Below are positions 17,102 through 25,878 of a stretch of DNA of 48,042 nucleotides, piece after piece; the stretch's first letter is position 1; each line of letters opens with the position of its first letter. The DNA is taken from the NCBI GenBank assembly GCA_016928975.1, contig JAFGJR010000223.1, positions 1-48,042 of the forward strand, written 5' to 3'. Under the pieces are notes generated by a model that was not told the origin of the DNA, ran no database searches, and worked only from the letters and a program-made list of their open reading frames with translations. This DNA is from Sedimentisphaerales bacterium (GTDB taxonomy: Bacteria > Planctomycetota > Phycisphaerae > Sedimentisphaerales > SG8-4). A program made the translations under genes and the position numbers.

Positions 17102-18079
17102 ATGGCGCAGGCAGTGGCAGCACATAAGTTTGTCAATGAGATCGGGCCGGGGGAGGTCGTGAATGGGGTGTACGTCGCGCGCGAGCCGATCCTTCGCAGC
17201 ACGACGCGGGGGGACCTGTATATTGCGATGTTTCTTTGCGACCGCACGGGGCAGTTGAACGCGAGAATGTGGCAGGCGACGGAGGCGATCTATAAGAGCC
17301 TGCCCAAGCCGGGATTCGTCCACGTCCAGGGGCGGAGCGAGCTGTACCAGAACAACCTGCAAATCGTGGTCAACAATGTCATAACCGTCGATCCGGGCAA
17401 GGTGGCCGTGGAGAACTACTTGGCTCGGACGAGCAAGGATTGCAGCCTGATGTTCCGCGAGGTCAAGGACATGGTCGGCAGCATCCACCACCCGCAACTG
17501 GCCGCCGTCGTTCGCGAGTTCCTGGCGGACGAGGCCCTCATGGCGAGTTTCTGCAACGCCCCCGGCGGTATGAAGCTCCATCACGACTGCATCGGCGGCC
17601 TGCTGGAGCACACGCACAACATGCTCCGCGTCGCCAAGAGCATCCTGCCGCTCTATCCGCAGGTTCAGGGCGACCTGGTCCTGGCCGGCGTTTTCCTGCA
17701 CGACATCGGCAAGACCGAGGAGCTGGCCTACGACATGGCCTTCTCTTACACCGACTCGGGCCAACTGATCGGGCACATCACCAAGAGCTTCCTGATGATC
17801 CAGCGCAAGGTGGACGCGCTGCGAGGCCGGGGCGTGAAGATCGATCCGGAGGTTGTGGATGCGTTGAGTCACATTATCCTTGCGCACCACGGATCCTTCG
17901 AGTTCGGCTCGCCCAAGCTGCCCGCCACGGCGGAGGCGTTCATGGTCTACTATCTCGACGACCTCGACGCGAAGATGGACCAGGTGACCTCGGCGATCAA
18001 CAACGAGCTGAGCGACACGAACTGGACCGCCTGGCAGAACGCCCTGCAAACCCGCCTCTACCGCAAGCGGATTCAATGA
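17102..18079 (+). CDS. YhaM-family 3'-5' exoribonuclease (OB fold + HD domain)
   Basis: A 325-residue protein. The first 100 residues form an OB-fold nucleic-acid-binding domain (GDLYIAMFLCDRTGQLNARM). The HD-type metal centre follows, with HHDCIGGLLEHTHNMLRVA and FLHDIGKTEELAYD, and then the late histidines of LSHIILAHHGSFEFGSP. This is the layout of YhaM/CBF1-type nucleases that degrade RNA or single-stranded DNA from the 3' end. GGAG is 7 bases before the ATG at 17102. It sits between an MNT-HEPN module and the TIR pair, but such genes are usually housekeeping. Confidence 0.88.
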   Translation: MAQAVAAHKFVNEIGPGEVVNGVYVAREPILRSTTRGDLYIAMFLCDRTGQLNARMWQATEAIYKSLPKPGFVHVQGRSELYQNNLQIVVNNVITVDPGKVAVENYLARTSKDCSLMFREVKDMVGSIHHPQLAAVVREFLADEALMASFCNAPGGMKLHHDCIGGLLEHTHNMLRVAKSILPLYPQVQGDLVLAGVFLHDIGKTEELAYDMAFSYTDSGQLIGHITKSFLMIQRKVDALRGRGVKIDPEVVDALSHIILAHHGSFEFGSPKLPATAEAFMVYYLDDLDAKMDQVTSAINNELSDTNWTAWQNALQTRLYRKRIQ

Positions 18080-18154
18080 CGTCCGACAGGTAGGCACGGA
18101 TTGTGTCTTGTGTGCGGAAGACGCACTGTCTCGTGATTCGGCGGGACCACCGAG

Positions 18155-18574
18155 TCATTCGCGTTTTGGGTCACACCCAATTCCCCAGATTCTGAGAAGC
18201 TCGCGATATCCATCAGCGAACACACTGGTGAAGTCAACGAACTGAAAAAGAGACAGCGTCCAGGAGAGCCTCTCGTGGTCGCAAGGCCGCAGGAGCAATG
18301 GAACGATCCGGTTCTCGAAGTGGTTCTGTTGCAGGGCAAACAAAAGTTCTCGTTTGACCCACATGGATTTCACAGAATTCGGAGAAAGGGTGAGCAGGAA
18401 CCAGTCGCAGCGTTTCAGTGCGGCTCCAATCTCGTCATGCCACTGCTGCGCACCTTTGATGTTCGTTCTACTGAACCACACGGGTACGCCGTGATTCCTG
18501 AGAACCTCAGCGAGAGCACCCGCAAACTTCTTGTCTTTCGAAGAATGCGACAAGAAGATCTCTCTTGGGAGCAT
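18155..18574 (-). CDS. TIR-domain protein, second of a tandem pair
   Basis: A 139-residue stand-alone TIR protein: EIFLSHSSKDKKFAGALAEV at the start, then WFLLTLSPNSVKSMWVKREL, where E76 occupies the catalytic glutamate position of TIR NADases. No effector or sensor domain is attached. It starts 25 bases after the stop of the other TIR gene and has no good ribosome site of its own. The two proteins are only distantly similar. In defence systems TIR proteins deplete NAD or make signalling nucleotides; activity here is inferred. Confidence 0.85.
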   Translation of the reverse strand: MLPREIFLSHSSKDKKFAGALAEVLRNHGVPVWFSRTNIKGAQQWHDEIGAALKRCDWFLLTLSPNSVKSMWVKRELLFALQQNHFENRIVPLLLRPCDHERLSWTLSLFQFVDFTSVFADGYRELLRIWGIGCDPKRE

Positions 18575-18599
18575 AGTCGGCCACCACCGTTTGGGCTTC

Positions 18600-19004
18600 C
18601 TAATTGGCGTGGGAGAGCGCGTTCACCACTTGCTCCAGGCTCTCCTCCTCCGCCTGTTCCGTCAACTCGACTCCGTGAAGACGTCGCAGAATCCATGGCA
18701 ATTTGTCTTCCGGGATATCGTCTCGCGGCCCGACAAATACAGGTATGAGCCTTCCCCTGTACTCTTTCGTTCCAAGCGCGAAATCAATCTCCCGGCGGAC
18801 CCATTCGGAGTCCAATGCCGCTGCACTTACGAGAACCACCATTGCCTGCGATTCCTTGAGAGCCTGGGATATCTTTTCAGCCCAGTTATCGCCGGGTAGG
18901 ATACTGCTGTCATCCCAAACTTCCAAGCCAGCATCTTCCAACTGCCGGACGAGCCTCTTGGCGATCTCTTTATCCTCATGAGCGTAGCTGATGAACACCT
19001 TCAT
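18600..19004 (-). CDS. TIR-domain protein, first of a tandem pair
   Basis: A 134-residue TIR protein beginning KVFISYAHEDKEIAKRLV. The SEWVRREIDFAL segment puts E72 at the catalytic position. The C-terminal helix EEESLEQVVNALSHAN is outside the core fold. There is no ribosome site before the ATG; instead a promoter -10 ends 6 bases upstream, so the mRNA is probably leaderless. It is followed at 25 bases by a second TIR gene. Two bare TIR genes in one transcription unit without a recognisable sensor are unusual. Confidence 0.88.
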   Translation of the reverse strand: MKVFISYAHEDKEIAKRLVRQLEDAGLEVWDDSSILPGDNWAEKISQALKESQAMVVLVSAAALDSEWVRREIDFALGTKEYRGRLIPVFVGPRDDIPEDKLPWILRRLHGVELTEQAEEESLEQVVNALSHAN

Positions 19005-19010
19005 AACTGT

Positions 19011-19039
19011 ACTTTACCATGTTCTTCCGTCGTAGGCAA
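19011..19039 (-). promoter_or_regulatory. Leaderless-type promoter of the TIR pair
   Basis: TTGCCT and TAAAGT with a 17-base spacer on the minus strand. The -10 ends 6 bases before the ATG at 19004, the same geometry as at the HEPN gene at 14813. Confidence 0.6.
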
Positions 19040-19135
19040 GAGAAATGCATCTTCTGAATAAGACGAAGAAGGCGCCTCCACAGCCATGACGACCCCCTCA
19101 TCGACCGGTTCACATCAGCAGGCATTCTGGGATGC

Positions 19136-19429
19136 TTAGCCGGGGAGCAGGAGCTTCTTGGCGTTGACGATCTGGACGTTGCCTCCCAGGGGCAGGGGAG
19201 TCGGGGTCTTCGTGTAGAAGAACAAGCCTTTGTAGGCCATCAAATACTGGTAGTAGGTGGAGAAGAGCCCGCCCTGCCCGCAGACGACGAGCGGGGCTTC
19301 GGCCCTGGCCAGGACCGCTTCGAACTCCCGGGGCTCGACGGTGACGATGGCCCCGAAGGCCCGGATGGCGTTGGCAATGGCGGCGCCGGCCGCTGCCGCA
19401 GCGCCTCCTGCAACTGCACCATTCGTCAT
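19136..19429 (-). CDS. Small conserved hypothetical protein
   Basis: A 97-residue protein with a glycine/alanine-rich start (MTNGAVAGGAAAAAGAAIAN) and a compact rest: VTVEPREFEAVLARAEAPLV, YYQYLMAYKGLFFYTKTPTP and a terminal VQIVNAKKLLLPG. I know of similar small proteins of unknown function in other environmental bacteria but no assigned role. AAAGGAG is well placed before the ATG. It follows the PPOX-family gene by 24 bases, so the two are probably one operon. Confidence 0.75.
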   Translation of the reverse strand: MTNGAVAGGAAAAAGAAIANAIRAFGAIVTVEPREFEAVLARAEAPLVVCGQGGLFSTYYQYLMAYKGLFFYTKTPTPLPLGGNVQIVNAKKLLLPG

Positions 19430-19453
19430 CGGATTCTCCTTTCTCTGGTGTCG

Positions 19454-19879
19454 TTAGTCGGCCTTCCAGACCTCGGGCTCGCGGGTTCCGGGTGTCCAGC
19501 ACTCGATGCAGTACGGCTTGATCTCGAGGACGCCGTAATTGGGGTCGTCCGGGCCGTCGAAGATGGGTGAGAGCATGTCGCTCCAGAGGCCGTGGCGAGC
19601 CTCGCGGCCGGTGTTGAGGATAGCGCGGCCCTGCACTTGCAGGTAAGGGCCCATCTTCATCGGATTCGTCACGCCGCAGGTCAGATGGACTTCCGGGTGG
19701 CTCGCGATCTGTTTGACCTTGCGGGCGCTGGTGTGCGTCGCGCAGCGAATCGTCAGATCGGGCGAGCCGACCGCCATGACGTAGCGCACCCAGGGCTTGC
19801 CGTCCTGGGTGATCGTGGCCAGGCCGGACAGTTGCGGCCGCTGAAGGATCTCCTGGATCCGGCTCTCCAAATCAGACAT
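19454..19879 (-). CDS. Pyridoxamine 5'-phosphate oxidase-family (split-barrel) protein
   Basis: A 141-residue flavin-type split-barrel protein. SGLATITQDGKPWVRYVMAV is the usual first strand pair, and SARKVKQIASHPEVHLTCGV and the GRAILNTG strand follow. Family members bind FMN, F420 or heme and are often labelled general stress proteins. AAGGAG gives the better spacing to the second of two adjacent ATGs (19879). It sits between the AGE epimerase gene and the small hypothetical gene on the same strand; a 30-base gap to the epimerase makes co-transcription likely. Confidence 0.82.
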   Translation of the reverse strand: MSDLESRIQEILQRPQLSGLATITQDGKPWVRYVMAVGSPDLTIRCATHTSARKVKQIASHPEVHLTCGVTNPMKMGPYLQVQGRAILNTGREARHGLWSDMLSPIFDGPDDPNYGVLEIKPYCIECWTPGTREPEVWKAD

Positions 19880-19913
19880 CATTCGACTCCTTTCTGTGGC
19901 ACGTCGTCGCCGC

Positions 19914-21224
19914 TCAATTCCTCCATCCCTTGAGGATCTCGATACACTCGATCATGGCTCGGCCGTTGTGATAGCCGGCCTTCCAGGGGCTGGCCTTGTC
20001 GCCCTGCGGCTGCTGCTGGGCATTGAGCATCTCGTGCCACTCGCCGACCTGCCAGTCCACGAGCTTCGATTCAATGAGACGGAACGTGGTCTCGAAGACG
20101 CCGAGGTACTTGGGGTCCTTCGTGTAGCCGTACATCCGCAGAGAGCTGACGATCGCCTCGGCCTGCACCCACCAGGACTTGCTGCGATCGTCGGCGGAGG
20201 CGTTGAACCGGCCGGTGTAGAAGAAGCCGCCCTGGCGGCCGTCGTAGCCGTATTGCATCGAGTACTTCCACAGCGTCTGGTACAAGTCCACGAACGGGTA
20301 GTTCGACACGCCGGCGGCGTCGCAGGCGTCCATGAGCAGCCAGACGTTCTCAATGTCGTGGCCGTAGGAGACGCGAGCATAGTCGCCGTCGAGCAAAGGC
20401 GTCCAGTCCTGGCTGTATTTGTCCGTGCAGCCGCCGAGGTTCTTTCGCACGACGGCGTTGCTCTGGATGTCGATCAATTCGAGCAGACGCTCTCGTGCCA
20501 GCGGCAGTTGGGTGGCGCGGTAAAACGTCGTCATCGCTTCGAGCAGGTGCAGGTGCGTATTCATCAGCTTCGCGTCAGCAGGGCCGCCTATCGGCGATGA
20601 TCCCGCCGGCGTGCCGGACCAGTCGGGCGTGAAGTACTCGACATAGCCGCCATGGACGGCGTCGTGCGCCTTCTCTTCGAGCAGGTTGAAGATCTCCGCA
20701 GCGAAATCGAGAGCCTCCTTGTCGCCGCTGGCGACGGCGTACTCGGAGATGGCATAGAGGCCGAACGACTGCCCGTACAGATGCTTGTTGGGCTGGGTCT
20801 TCTGATTGCCGGTGGCATCCACCTGCCAGTAGAACCCGCCGCTGGCCGGGTCCCACATCTTGTCTCTGAGGAACTGATAGCCGAGCTTGGCGGCCTCCAG
20901 GTGCTTCTGAGGCTCGTAGCCCGCCCGCGCCAGTCGCGAGAAGAACCACACCTGCCGGGCTTGCGTCACGATCATCTTCACTACGGGCTCTTTCAGCTTG
21001 CCCTGCGAGTCGAAGCTGATGATATACCCGCCGTTGACACGGTCGAGGCTTTTCTCATACCAGAACGGCTCGACGTTCGTCGTGAGGATCTTCTCCAGTC
21101 TCGGCACATACTTCGCGGCGATGTCTTCAGAAGAGACGCCTGCCTTCGTATCGGCCAGGAGAATGGGGGCCCAGGATGCGGCAATCAGACAGAGGCGGCT
21201 GAATCGCAAACGCGAGGTGGTCAT
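19914..21224 (-). CDS. AGE-family sugar epimerase, exported
   Basis: A 436-residue (alpha/alpha)6-barrel protein of the N-acylglucosamine/cellobiose 2-epimerase family, with a signal peptide ending near LLADTKA. Family landmarks are QARQVWFFSRLARAGY, LYGQSFGLYAISEYA, NTHLHLLEAMTTFYRAT, SYGHDIENVWLLMDA, SWWVQAEAIVSSLRMYG and KAGYHNGRAMIE, including the catalytic histidines. The enzyme would convert a glucose unit of a free sugar or oligosaccharide to its 2-epimer. A signal peptide is unusual because most epimerases are cytoplasmic. AAAGGAG precedes the ATG. Confidence 0.85.
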   Translation of the reverse strand: MTTSRLRFSRLCLIAASWAPILLADTKAGVSSEDIAAKYVPRLEKILTTNVEPFWYEKSLDRVNGGYIISFDSQGKLKEPVVKMIVTQARQVWFFSRLARAGYEPQKHLEAAKLGYQFLRDKMWDPASGGFYWQVDATGNQKTQPNKHLYGQSFGLYAISEYAVASGDKEALDFAAEIFNLLEEKAHDAVHGGYVEYFTPDWSGTPAGSSPIGGPADAKLMNTHLHLLEAMTTFYRATQLPLARERLLELIDIQSNAVVRKNLGGCTDKYSQDWTPLLDGDYARVSYGHDIENVWLLMDACDAAGVSNYPFVDLYQTLWKYSMQYGYDGRQGGFFYTGRFNASADDRSKSWWVQAEAIVSSLRMYGYTKDPKYLGVFETTFRLIESKLVDWQVGEWHEMLNAQQQPQGDKASPWKAGYHNGRAMIECIEILKGWRN

Positions 21225-21382
21225 CTTCTCTCCTTTGATCCATATGCCAGGGCAATACTCTTTGCCGTGCGGTCGAGTTCGATCACATGCACACGTTCAG
21301 TATCCGGATCCGCGAGTGGTTCGTCAAGGGCGTCGAACATCTTCGAGGACTGAGATCGAGTCCTGCTCCGGCACGACGATAC

Positions 21383-21411
21383 TTGCTCATGGTCATATTG
21401 CGGCATAGAAT
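21383..21411 (+). promoter_or_regulatory. Promoter of the FAD oxidoreductase/ferredoxin operon
   Basis: TTGCTC and TAGAAT with a 17-base spacer, 68 bases before the ATG at 21479. Confidence 0.45.
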
Positions 21412-21478
21412 GAAGGACAGCCGGGGCTTGGGCCTCTGTGTGCGTGAAGATCCGCCAGCAAAGATGAGGAGCCAATCG

Positions 21479-22837
21479 ATGAGTGATCCAATGAATCGGC
21501 GCGATTGTCTGAGGATGCTCGGTCTTTCGGGGCTGGTGACGGGATTCGGCTCTGCGCGATTGTGTGCCCAGGGTGCAGGCGAGTTCAGCGGTTTTCAGAG
21601 CTCCGTGATTGCCAGCCACCAAGTGCAGCGTGATCGCGTCAATGCCACCATGGAGGGCGGCAAGGTGATTCAACCTCGCCGGGAATTGGCGGTTCTGCGG
21701 ACCGCGGACGTGCTTGTGGTCGGGGGCGGACCGGCCGGCGTGGTGGCGGCCATTGCGGCCAGGCGGGCCGGCGCCCGAGTGACTCTGGTCGAGCGATACG
21801 GGCATTTCGGCGGCCTGTGGACGGGGGGACTGGTCCTGCTGGTTCTCGGCCATATCGTCAAGGGAGGCAAGCAGGTCTGCCAGGGAATCGGCGAAGAGAT
21901 CATGCGCCGCCTGGACAAGCTGGACGGGGCGATCATCGACCGCAGGCCCGGCGTCAATCCGACTGCGGACGCCGAGGCAGTGAAATACGTGATGGTCGAG
22001 ATGATCGAGGAGGCGGGCGTCGATGTCCTGCTGCACTGCTGGGGAGTCGATGCGGTCGTCAATGACAACGTGGTTCAGGGCGCGGTCTTCGAAAGCAAGT
22101 CCGGGCGGCAGGCCATTCTGGCGAAGATCGTCGTCGACGCGACCGGCGACGGAGACATGTTTGCACTCGGCGGCGCCGAGTTCGAGCACCGCTCGCACAA
22201 CGTCGGACTGGTGTCCCGCGTGGGCAATCTCGACCGGGTCGATCAGGAGAAGGCGGCGAACTCGCCCAAGCCCAGGCATCTCGGCCTGCACACACCCGCG
22301 CCGGGAGTGAGCTGGGTGAACATGACCGGGCCGGAAGTGGATGGGCTCGATGTGGCGACGCTCACGCGCATGGAAATGAGTCATCGCAAGTTCATCTGGA
22401 CCAATCTTCAGAAGACGCGACGAATACCCGGTTACGAGCGGCTGTACCTCGTGGAAACCGCGCCCCAACTGGGCGTGCGGATCACCCGAGTTCTTCATGG
22501 GCTCAAGACGGTGACGCTGGACGATCTGAAGGCAGGGACCCGCCTTAAGGATGTCATCGGGGTGGGCGGTTCCGACAGCGGGAACCATGGCGAGTGGCAG
22601 ATTCCTTACGGGGCCCTGGTGCCGAGGAATGTCGAGAACGTTCTCGCCGCCGGGCGGTGCATCAGTGCCGAAATCCGCATGGCGGACCTCGTACGTCTGA
22701 TTCCAAACTGCTTTGTGACCGGTCACGCGGCCGGCGTGGCGGCGGCGGTAGCGGCCCGGGACGGGTGCCGTCTCCGCGAGGTCGAGGTTGCCAGGGTGCA
22801 GAAGGTCCTTTTGCAGCAGGAGGCCTATCTCGGTTGA
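21479..22837 (+). CDS. Tat-exported FAD-dependent oxidoreductase
   Basis: A 452-residue flavoprotein of the FAD_oxidored type. The N-terminus MNRRDCLRMLGLSGLVTGFG is a twin-arginine signal, so it should be exported folded with its FAD. The dinucleotide fold is VLVVGGGPAGVVAAIAARRA (glycines about residues 82-87), followed by the ribose-binding glutamate of TLVERYGHFGG. The C-terminal block AAGRCISAEIRMADLVRLIP, then GHAAGVAAAVA, closes the FAD site. GAGGAG is 7 bases before the ATG at 21479, against a longer upstream frame. Its stop overlaps the start of a membrane polyferredoxin gene, which suggests that electrons leave or enter through that protein. Substrate unknown. Confidence 0.85.
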   Translation: MSDPMNRRDCLRMLGLSGLVTGFGSARLCAQGAGEFSGFQSSVIASHQVQRDRVNATMEGGKVIQPRRELAVLRTADVLVVGGGPAGVVAAIAARRAGARVTLVERYGHFGGLWTGGLVLLVLGHIVKGGKQVCQGIGEEIMRRLDKLDGAIIDRRPGVNPTADAEAVKYVMVEMIEEAGVDVLLHCWGVDAVVNDNVVQGAVFESKSGRQAILAKIVVDATGDGDMFALGGAEFEHRSHNVGLVSRVGNLDRVDQEKAANSPKPRHLGLHTPAPGVSWVNMTGPEVDGLDVATLTRMEMSHRKFIWTNLQKTRRIPGYERLYLVETAPQLGVRITRVLHGLKTVTLDDLKAGTRLKDVIGVGGSDSGNHGEWQIPYGALVPRNVENVLAAGRCISAEIRMADLVRLIPNCFVTGHAAGVAAAVAARDGCRLREVEVARVQKVLLQQEAYLG

Positions 22838-24069
22838 GGCGGCAGGCGGAACCAGAGACCACGCGGGCCGCTGCGGCCCAGACCCGCCGAAGACGCCTTC
22901 GGCTCGTCATTCGGGGTGTCTGTCTCCTTGGGGCCGTGGCGGCACTCTGGCCGATTGCGCCGGGTGTCCGCTCGTGCCTCTGGATTCCCGCCCTCAGCCC
23001 GTTCGTGGCCGTTGCAGGAGCGATTGCCGCCCGCCAACTACTCGCTGTCACCTCACTCGGCGTCGTCGTGGGCGTTGTCGCATTGGTGAGGCGTCGTTTC
23101 TTCTGCCGTTGGGTGTGCCCGGTGGGGTTGTGCATGGATGGGGCGAGTCGATTGGGACGCCGCCGCGGACGCCGGCCCCGCGTGGGCGGCCGACTCGGGC
23201 AGTGGATCGTCGCGTTGACGCTGGGAGGGGCTTGCCTGGGATTCCCGCTGTTGCTGTGGCTGGACCCGTTGGCGATCTTCGCCGGCGTCTTTGCCGTGCG
23301 GCAGTGGCACCTTGGAGATGCCGCGTGGCCGACGGCCGTGGTGTTCACAATGGTCCTTCTGCTGAACGTTGTGTGGCCGCACGTATGGTGCGGGTCCGTG
23401 TGCCCGCTTGGCGCATTTCAGGACCTGCTGTATGCAGTTCCCAGGGCCCTGCGTATTGGTGCCGGGCGTGATGCCACGTCCCGCGATGCGACGGGCACGG
23501 GCCACGGTCTCTCCCGGCGTCTCATCCTTGGTGGGGTGGCCGGCGCCGCGGCGGCGGGAGCCACGCGCCTTCTCGGCAGGGACGGACTTCGCCCGCTCCG
23601 TCCTCCAAACGCCCGGGTGGAGTCGCTGTTTGTGGGGCTATGCACCCGGTGCGGCAATTGCCTGCGATCCTGCCCGAGCGGGATCATTGGGCGCGATCTG
23701 GGGGGACATGGATGGGCGGGTTTGTGGACACCGGTTGTGAATTTCCGGGACGACTATTGCCGCGAGGATTGCACGCGGTGCACGGAAGTCTGCCCCAGCG
23801 GTGCGATTGTGCGTCTGAGCGTTGGGGACAAGGGAAGCGTCCGGATCGGCCTGCCGCGAGTGGATATGAACGTCTGCCTTCTTGGCGACAACCGTGAGTG
23901 CTCGGCGTGCGCGCGTTGGTGTCCCTATGACGCGATTCGCTACCGCTTCTCGCAGACGGAGTACACGCTCACGCCGGAGATCGACTTCGACAGGTGCAAC
24001 GGTTGCGGCGCGTGCGAGGCGGCCTGTCCAACCAGGCCCGAGAGGGCTATTGTCGTTCTCCCCGTGTGA
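22834..24069 (+). CDS. NapGH-like membrane polyferredoxin
   Basis: A 411-residue fusion of a NapH/NosR-type membrane part and a NapG-type periplasmic ferredoxin. Membrane segments frame CRWVCPVGLC (residues 91-100) and CGSVCPLG (186-193). A Tat-like segment SRRLILGG follows (about 227-235), and then four 4Fe-4S motifs: CTRCGNCLRSCP (270-281), CREDCTRCTEVCP (309-321), C348 with CSACARWCP (356-364), and CNGCGACEAACP (388-399). It starts at a TTG that overlaps the flavoprotein's TGA (TTGA), with AGGAGG 10 bases upstream. The pairing points to quinone-linked electron exchange with the exported flavoprotein. Confidence 0.85.
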   Translation: MRRQAEPETTRAAAAQTRRRRLRLVIRGVCLLGAVAALWPIAPGVRSCLWIPALSPFVAVAGAIAARQLLAVTSLGVVVGVVALVRRRFFCRWVCPVGLCMDGASRLGRRRGRRPRVGGRLGQWIVALTLGGACLGFPLLLWLDPLAIFAGVFAVRQWHLGDAAWPTAVVFTMVLLLNVVWPHVWCGSVCPLGAFQDLLYAVPRALRIGAGRDATSRDATGTGHGLSRRLILGGVAGAAAAGATRLLGRDGLRPLRPPNARVESLFVGLCTRCGNCLRSCPSGIIGRDLGGHGWAGLWTPVVNFRDDYCREDCTRCTEVCPSGAIVRLSVGDKGSVRIGLPRVDMNVCLLGDNRECSACARWCPYDAIRYRFSQTEYTLTPEIDFDRCNGCGACEAACPTRPERAIVVLPV

Positions 24070-24085
24070 TGGTTGCACGCGCACA

Positions 24086-25363
24086 CTATCTCTCGAAGTG
24101 CATGTCGGCGAAGTCCATGTAGCGGTCCCAGTCGTACAGGGTCACGTCGTGCTTGCCGGGGCGGATGTGGTAGCCGATCGTGCCCATCGCGGGCTTGCTG
24201 ACGGCGGGCATCTCGTCGGCAGGCAGGCCCTGGAGGCCGAAGAGCTTGTAGACGGGCGTCGCGTCGCGGGCGGAGAGGAACTCGCCTTTCGGGTCGGCCC
24301 AGCGGTCCTCCTCGGCGCTGGCGACGTACACCGGCCTCGGCGCCATCAGGGCGATCAATTCGTGCTGGTCGATGGGCAGGTCGTTCTCCTTGCCGTTGTA
24401 GCGATTGAAGTTGTCGCAGAACCAGTGGGGGAAGACCTTGTTGATGCGCTCGACGGTCTCGCCGAAGGCCCGGCGCGACAGCGCGGCGCCGCCGCAGCCG
24501 GAGTCGTTGGAGATCACGATAGCGAATCGCTCGTCCTCCGCGCCGGCCCAGAGGGCGGTCTTGCCCAACCGGGAGTGGCCCATCACGGCGACTCGCTTGG
24601 CATCGACATCCGGGTCGGTCTCCAAGTAGTCCATCGCACGGCTCAGACCCCAGGCCCAGGCGGCGATCGAGCCCCACTCATCGGGGCCGGGCTGGGTCTG
24701 TCCCTCCTTGTAGAAGAGAAGGTGCACGCCGTTCTTGAAACCGTCGTCGAAGTCGGGGTCGATATCGCCGTAGTAGATCGTCGCCAGCCCGTAACCTCGT
24801 TCGAGGATGTGCTCGACCGGCCAGCGGCTGGCGGCCTTGCCCCGCGAGTCCGCTGTCGCGAGGTGATCGCCGTCGCTGCGCATCCAGCTCTTCGTGATCG
24901 TGATGCCCGGATCGGAATGAATCGCGTGATTGCCCTGGAAGTTCAGCCCGATGAACAGCGCCACCGGCCTGGGACCATTGTTCGGCAGGTAGATCAGGAT
25001 ACTCATGTTGGGGTCCTGCTGACGGCCGGTGAAGTAGACGGTGACTTCTTTGCGCGTGGCCTTGCCTTCGAGGGCGGTCTTGCTGATCGAGGTGGTGACG
25101 AACGTCATTGCCGGCGGCTTGCCCGGCGCCTTGCCGTACATCTGCTCTTCGAACAACTTGAGAATCTCCGGCCGGCGCTTCTGCCGCCAGAGGTCGGCGC
25201 TGGTGACCTTCGTGCCGTCAGTGCAGACGAGCGGATCGGGCAGCGTGTACCGGGGCACCTTCGCCTCGTCATAATTGGCCTCCTGGGCTATGCCAATCGC
25301 GGCGGACAGACCTGCCAGCAGGATGGCTGCGAGGAAGGGAAACTCACGTCGGATGCGTGACAT
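24086..25363 (-). CDS. CE15-type glucuronoyl esterase, secreted
   Basis: A 425-residue alpha/beta hydrolase with signal peptide (residues 1-27, ending GIAQ). Features of bacterial CE15 enzymes are seen: the nucleophile elbow [15 protein letters not shown] (Ser264), [48 protein letters not shown] and the late histidine of RPGKHD (H405). CE15 enzymes cleave the ester between lignin alcohols and 4-O-methyl-glucuronate on xylan. AAAGGAGG lies 6 bases before the ATG at 25363, so the start seven codons upstream is rejected. The gene is convergent with the polyferredoxin gene. Confidence 0.85.
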   Translation of the reverse strand: MSRIRREFPFLAAILLAGLSAAIGIAQEANYDEAKVPRYTLPDPLVCTDGTKVTSADLWRQKRRPEILKLFEEQMYGKAPGKPPAMTFVTTSISKTALEGKATRKEVTVYFTGRQQDPNMSILIYLPNNGPRPVALFIGLNFQGNHAIHSDPGITITKSWMRSDGDHLATADSRGKAASRWPVEHILERGYGLATIYYGDIDPDFDDGFKNGVHLLFYKEGQTQPGPDEWGSIAAWAWGLSRAMDYLETDPDVDAKRVAVMGHSRLGKTALWAGAEDERFAIVISNDSGCGGAALSRRAFGETVERINKVFPHWFCDNFNRYNGKENDLPIDQHELIALMAPRPVYVASAEEDRWADPKGEFLSARDATPVYKLFGLQGLPADEMPAVSKPAMGTIGYHIRPGKHDVTLYDWDRYMDFADMHFER

Positions 25364-25584
25364 ACTGTGTCCTCCTTTGAGCATAGGAGTCTCTCACCTT
25401 ATATGGCTGTTCCCATCGCCCGGCGGTAATCTGTCGTGATGTCGATCACCGGTGGCGATCAGGAACGATGGTAATCCGCTGACTGATGTACGGGCAAGAG
25501 AAATCACAGGTTCCCGGCATCATCCGGCCCACGGATGGTAACCGGCAGAAATCCGACGCTCTCTGCGATTGAGATCGGAAATCC

Positions 25585-25613
25585 TTGACGCCCCGACAGT
25601 TCTATGGGATGAT
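25585..25613 (+). promoter_or_regulatory. Leaderless-type promoter of the overlapping nucleotidyltransferase cassette
   Basis: TTGACG and GATGAT with a 17-base spacer; the -10 ends 7 bases before the ATG at 25621. Confidence 0.55.
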
Positions 25614-25620
25614 CGCGCCT

Positions 25621-25878
25621 ATGCAGAAGGAAGACCCAGGCAAAATCGATGGGGGAATCGATCTGTCGCTGTTCGTGAGCGAAGAACAGGCAGAATGGGC
25701 GAGACTGACGCCCCAGGAACGGTATATCGAGAGTTGCAAGCTGTGGTCCATCTATTTGGCACTTGGAGGCAGTCTTGATCCAGAGCCCGATTCACAAAGC
25801 CCTTTCAGCTTTCCGGAACTCGAATGCGCGGTTCCTGCTGATGGGCGGTCAGGCGTGCATTTTGTACGGCGGCGCTGA
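25621..25878 (+). CDS. Small unknown partner of the nucleotidyltransferase
   Basis: An 85-residue protein: KIDGGIDLSLFVSEEQAEWA, then LTPQERYIESCKLWSIYLAL, then GGSLDPEPDSQSPF and a polar end. I recognise the pattern LSLF, RLTPxER, LWxIYLxLGGSLDPEPD as one that recurs next to small nucleotidyltransferases in environmental genomes, with no assigned function. No ribosome site precedes the ATG, but a promoter ends 7 bases before it. Its last 104 bases overlap the nucleotidyltransferase gene in another frame. Probably the partner of that enzyme in a toxin-antitoxin-like module. Confidence 0.65.
   Translation: MQKEDPGKIDGGIDLSLFVSEEQAEWARLTPQERYIESCKLWSIYLALGGSLDPEPDSQSPFSFPELECAVPADGRSGVHFVRRR

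Noticed and set aside
21221..22726. 501-codon minus-strand frame opposite the FAD oxidoreductase
   Set aside because: The plus strand carries a complete flavoprotein with Tat signal and ribosome site; the antisense frame has no family motifs.
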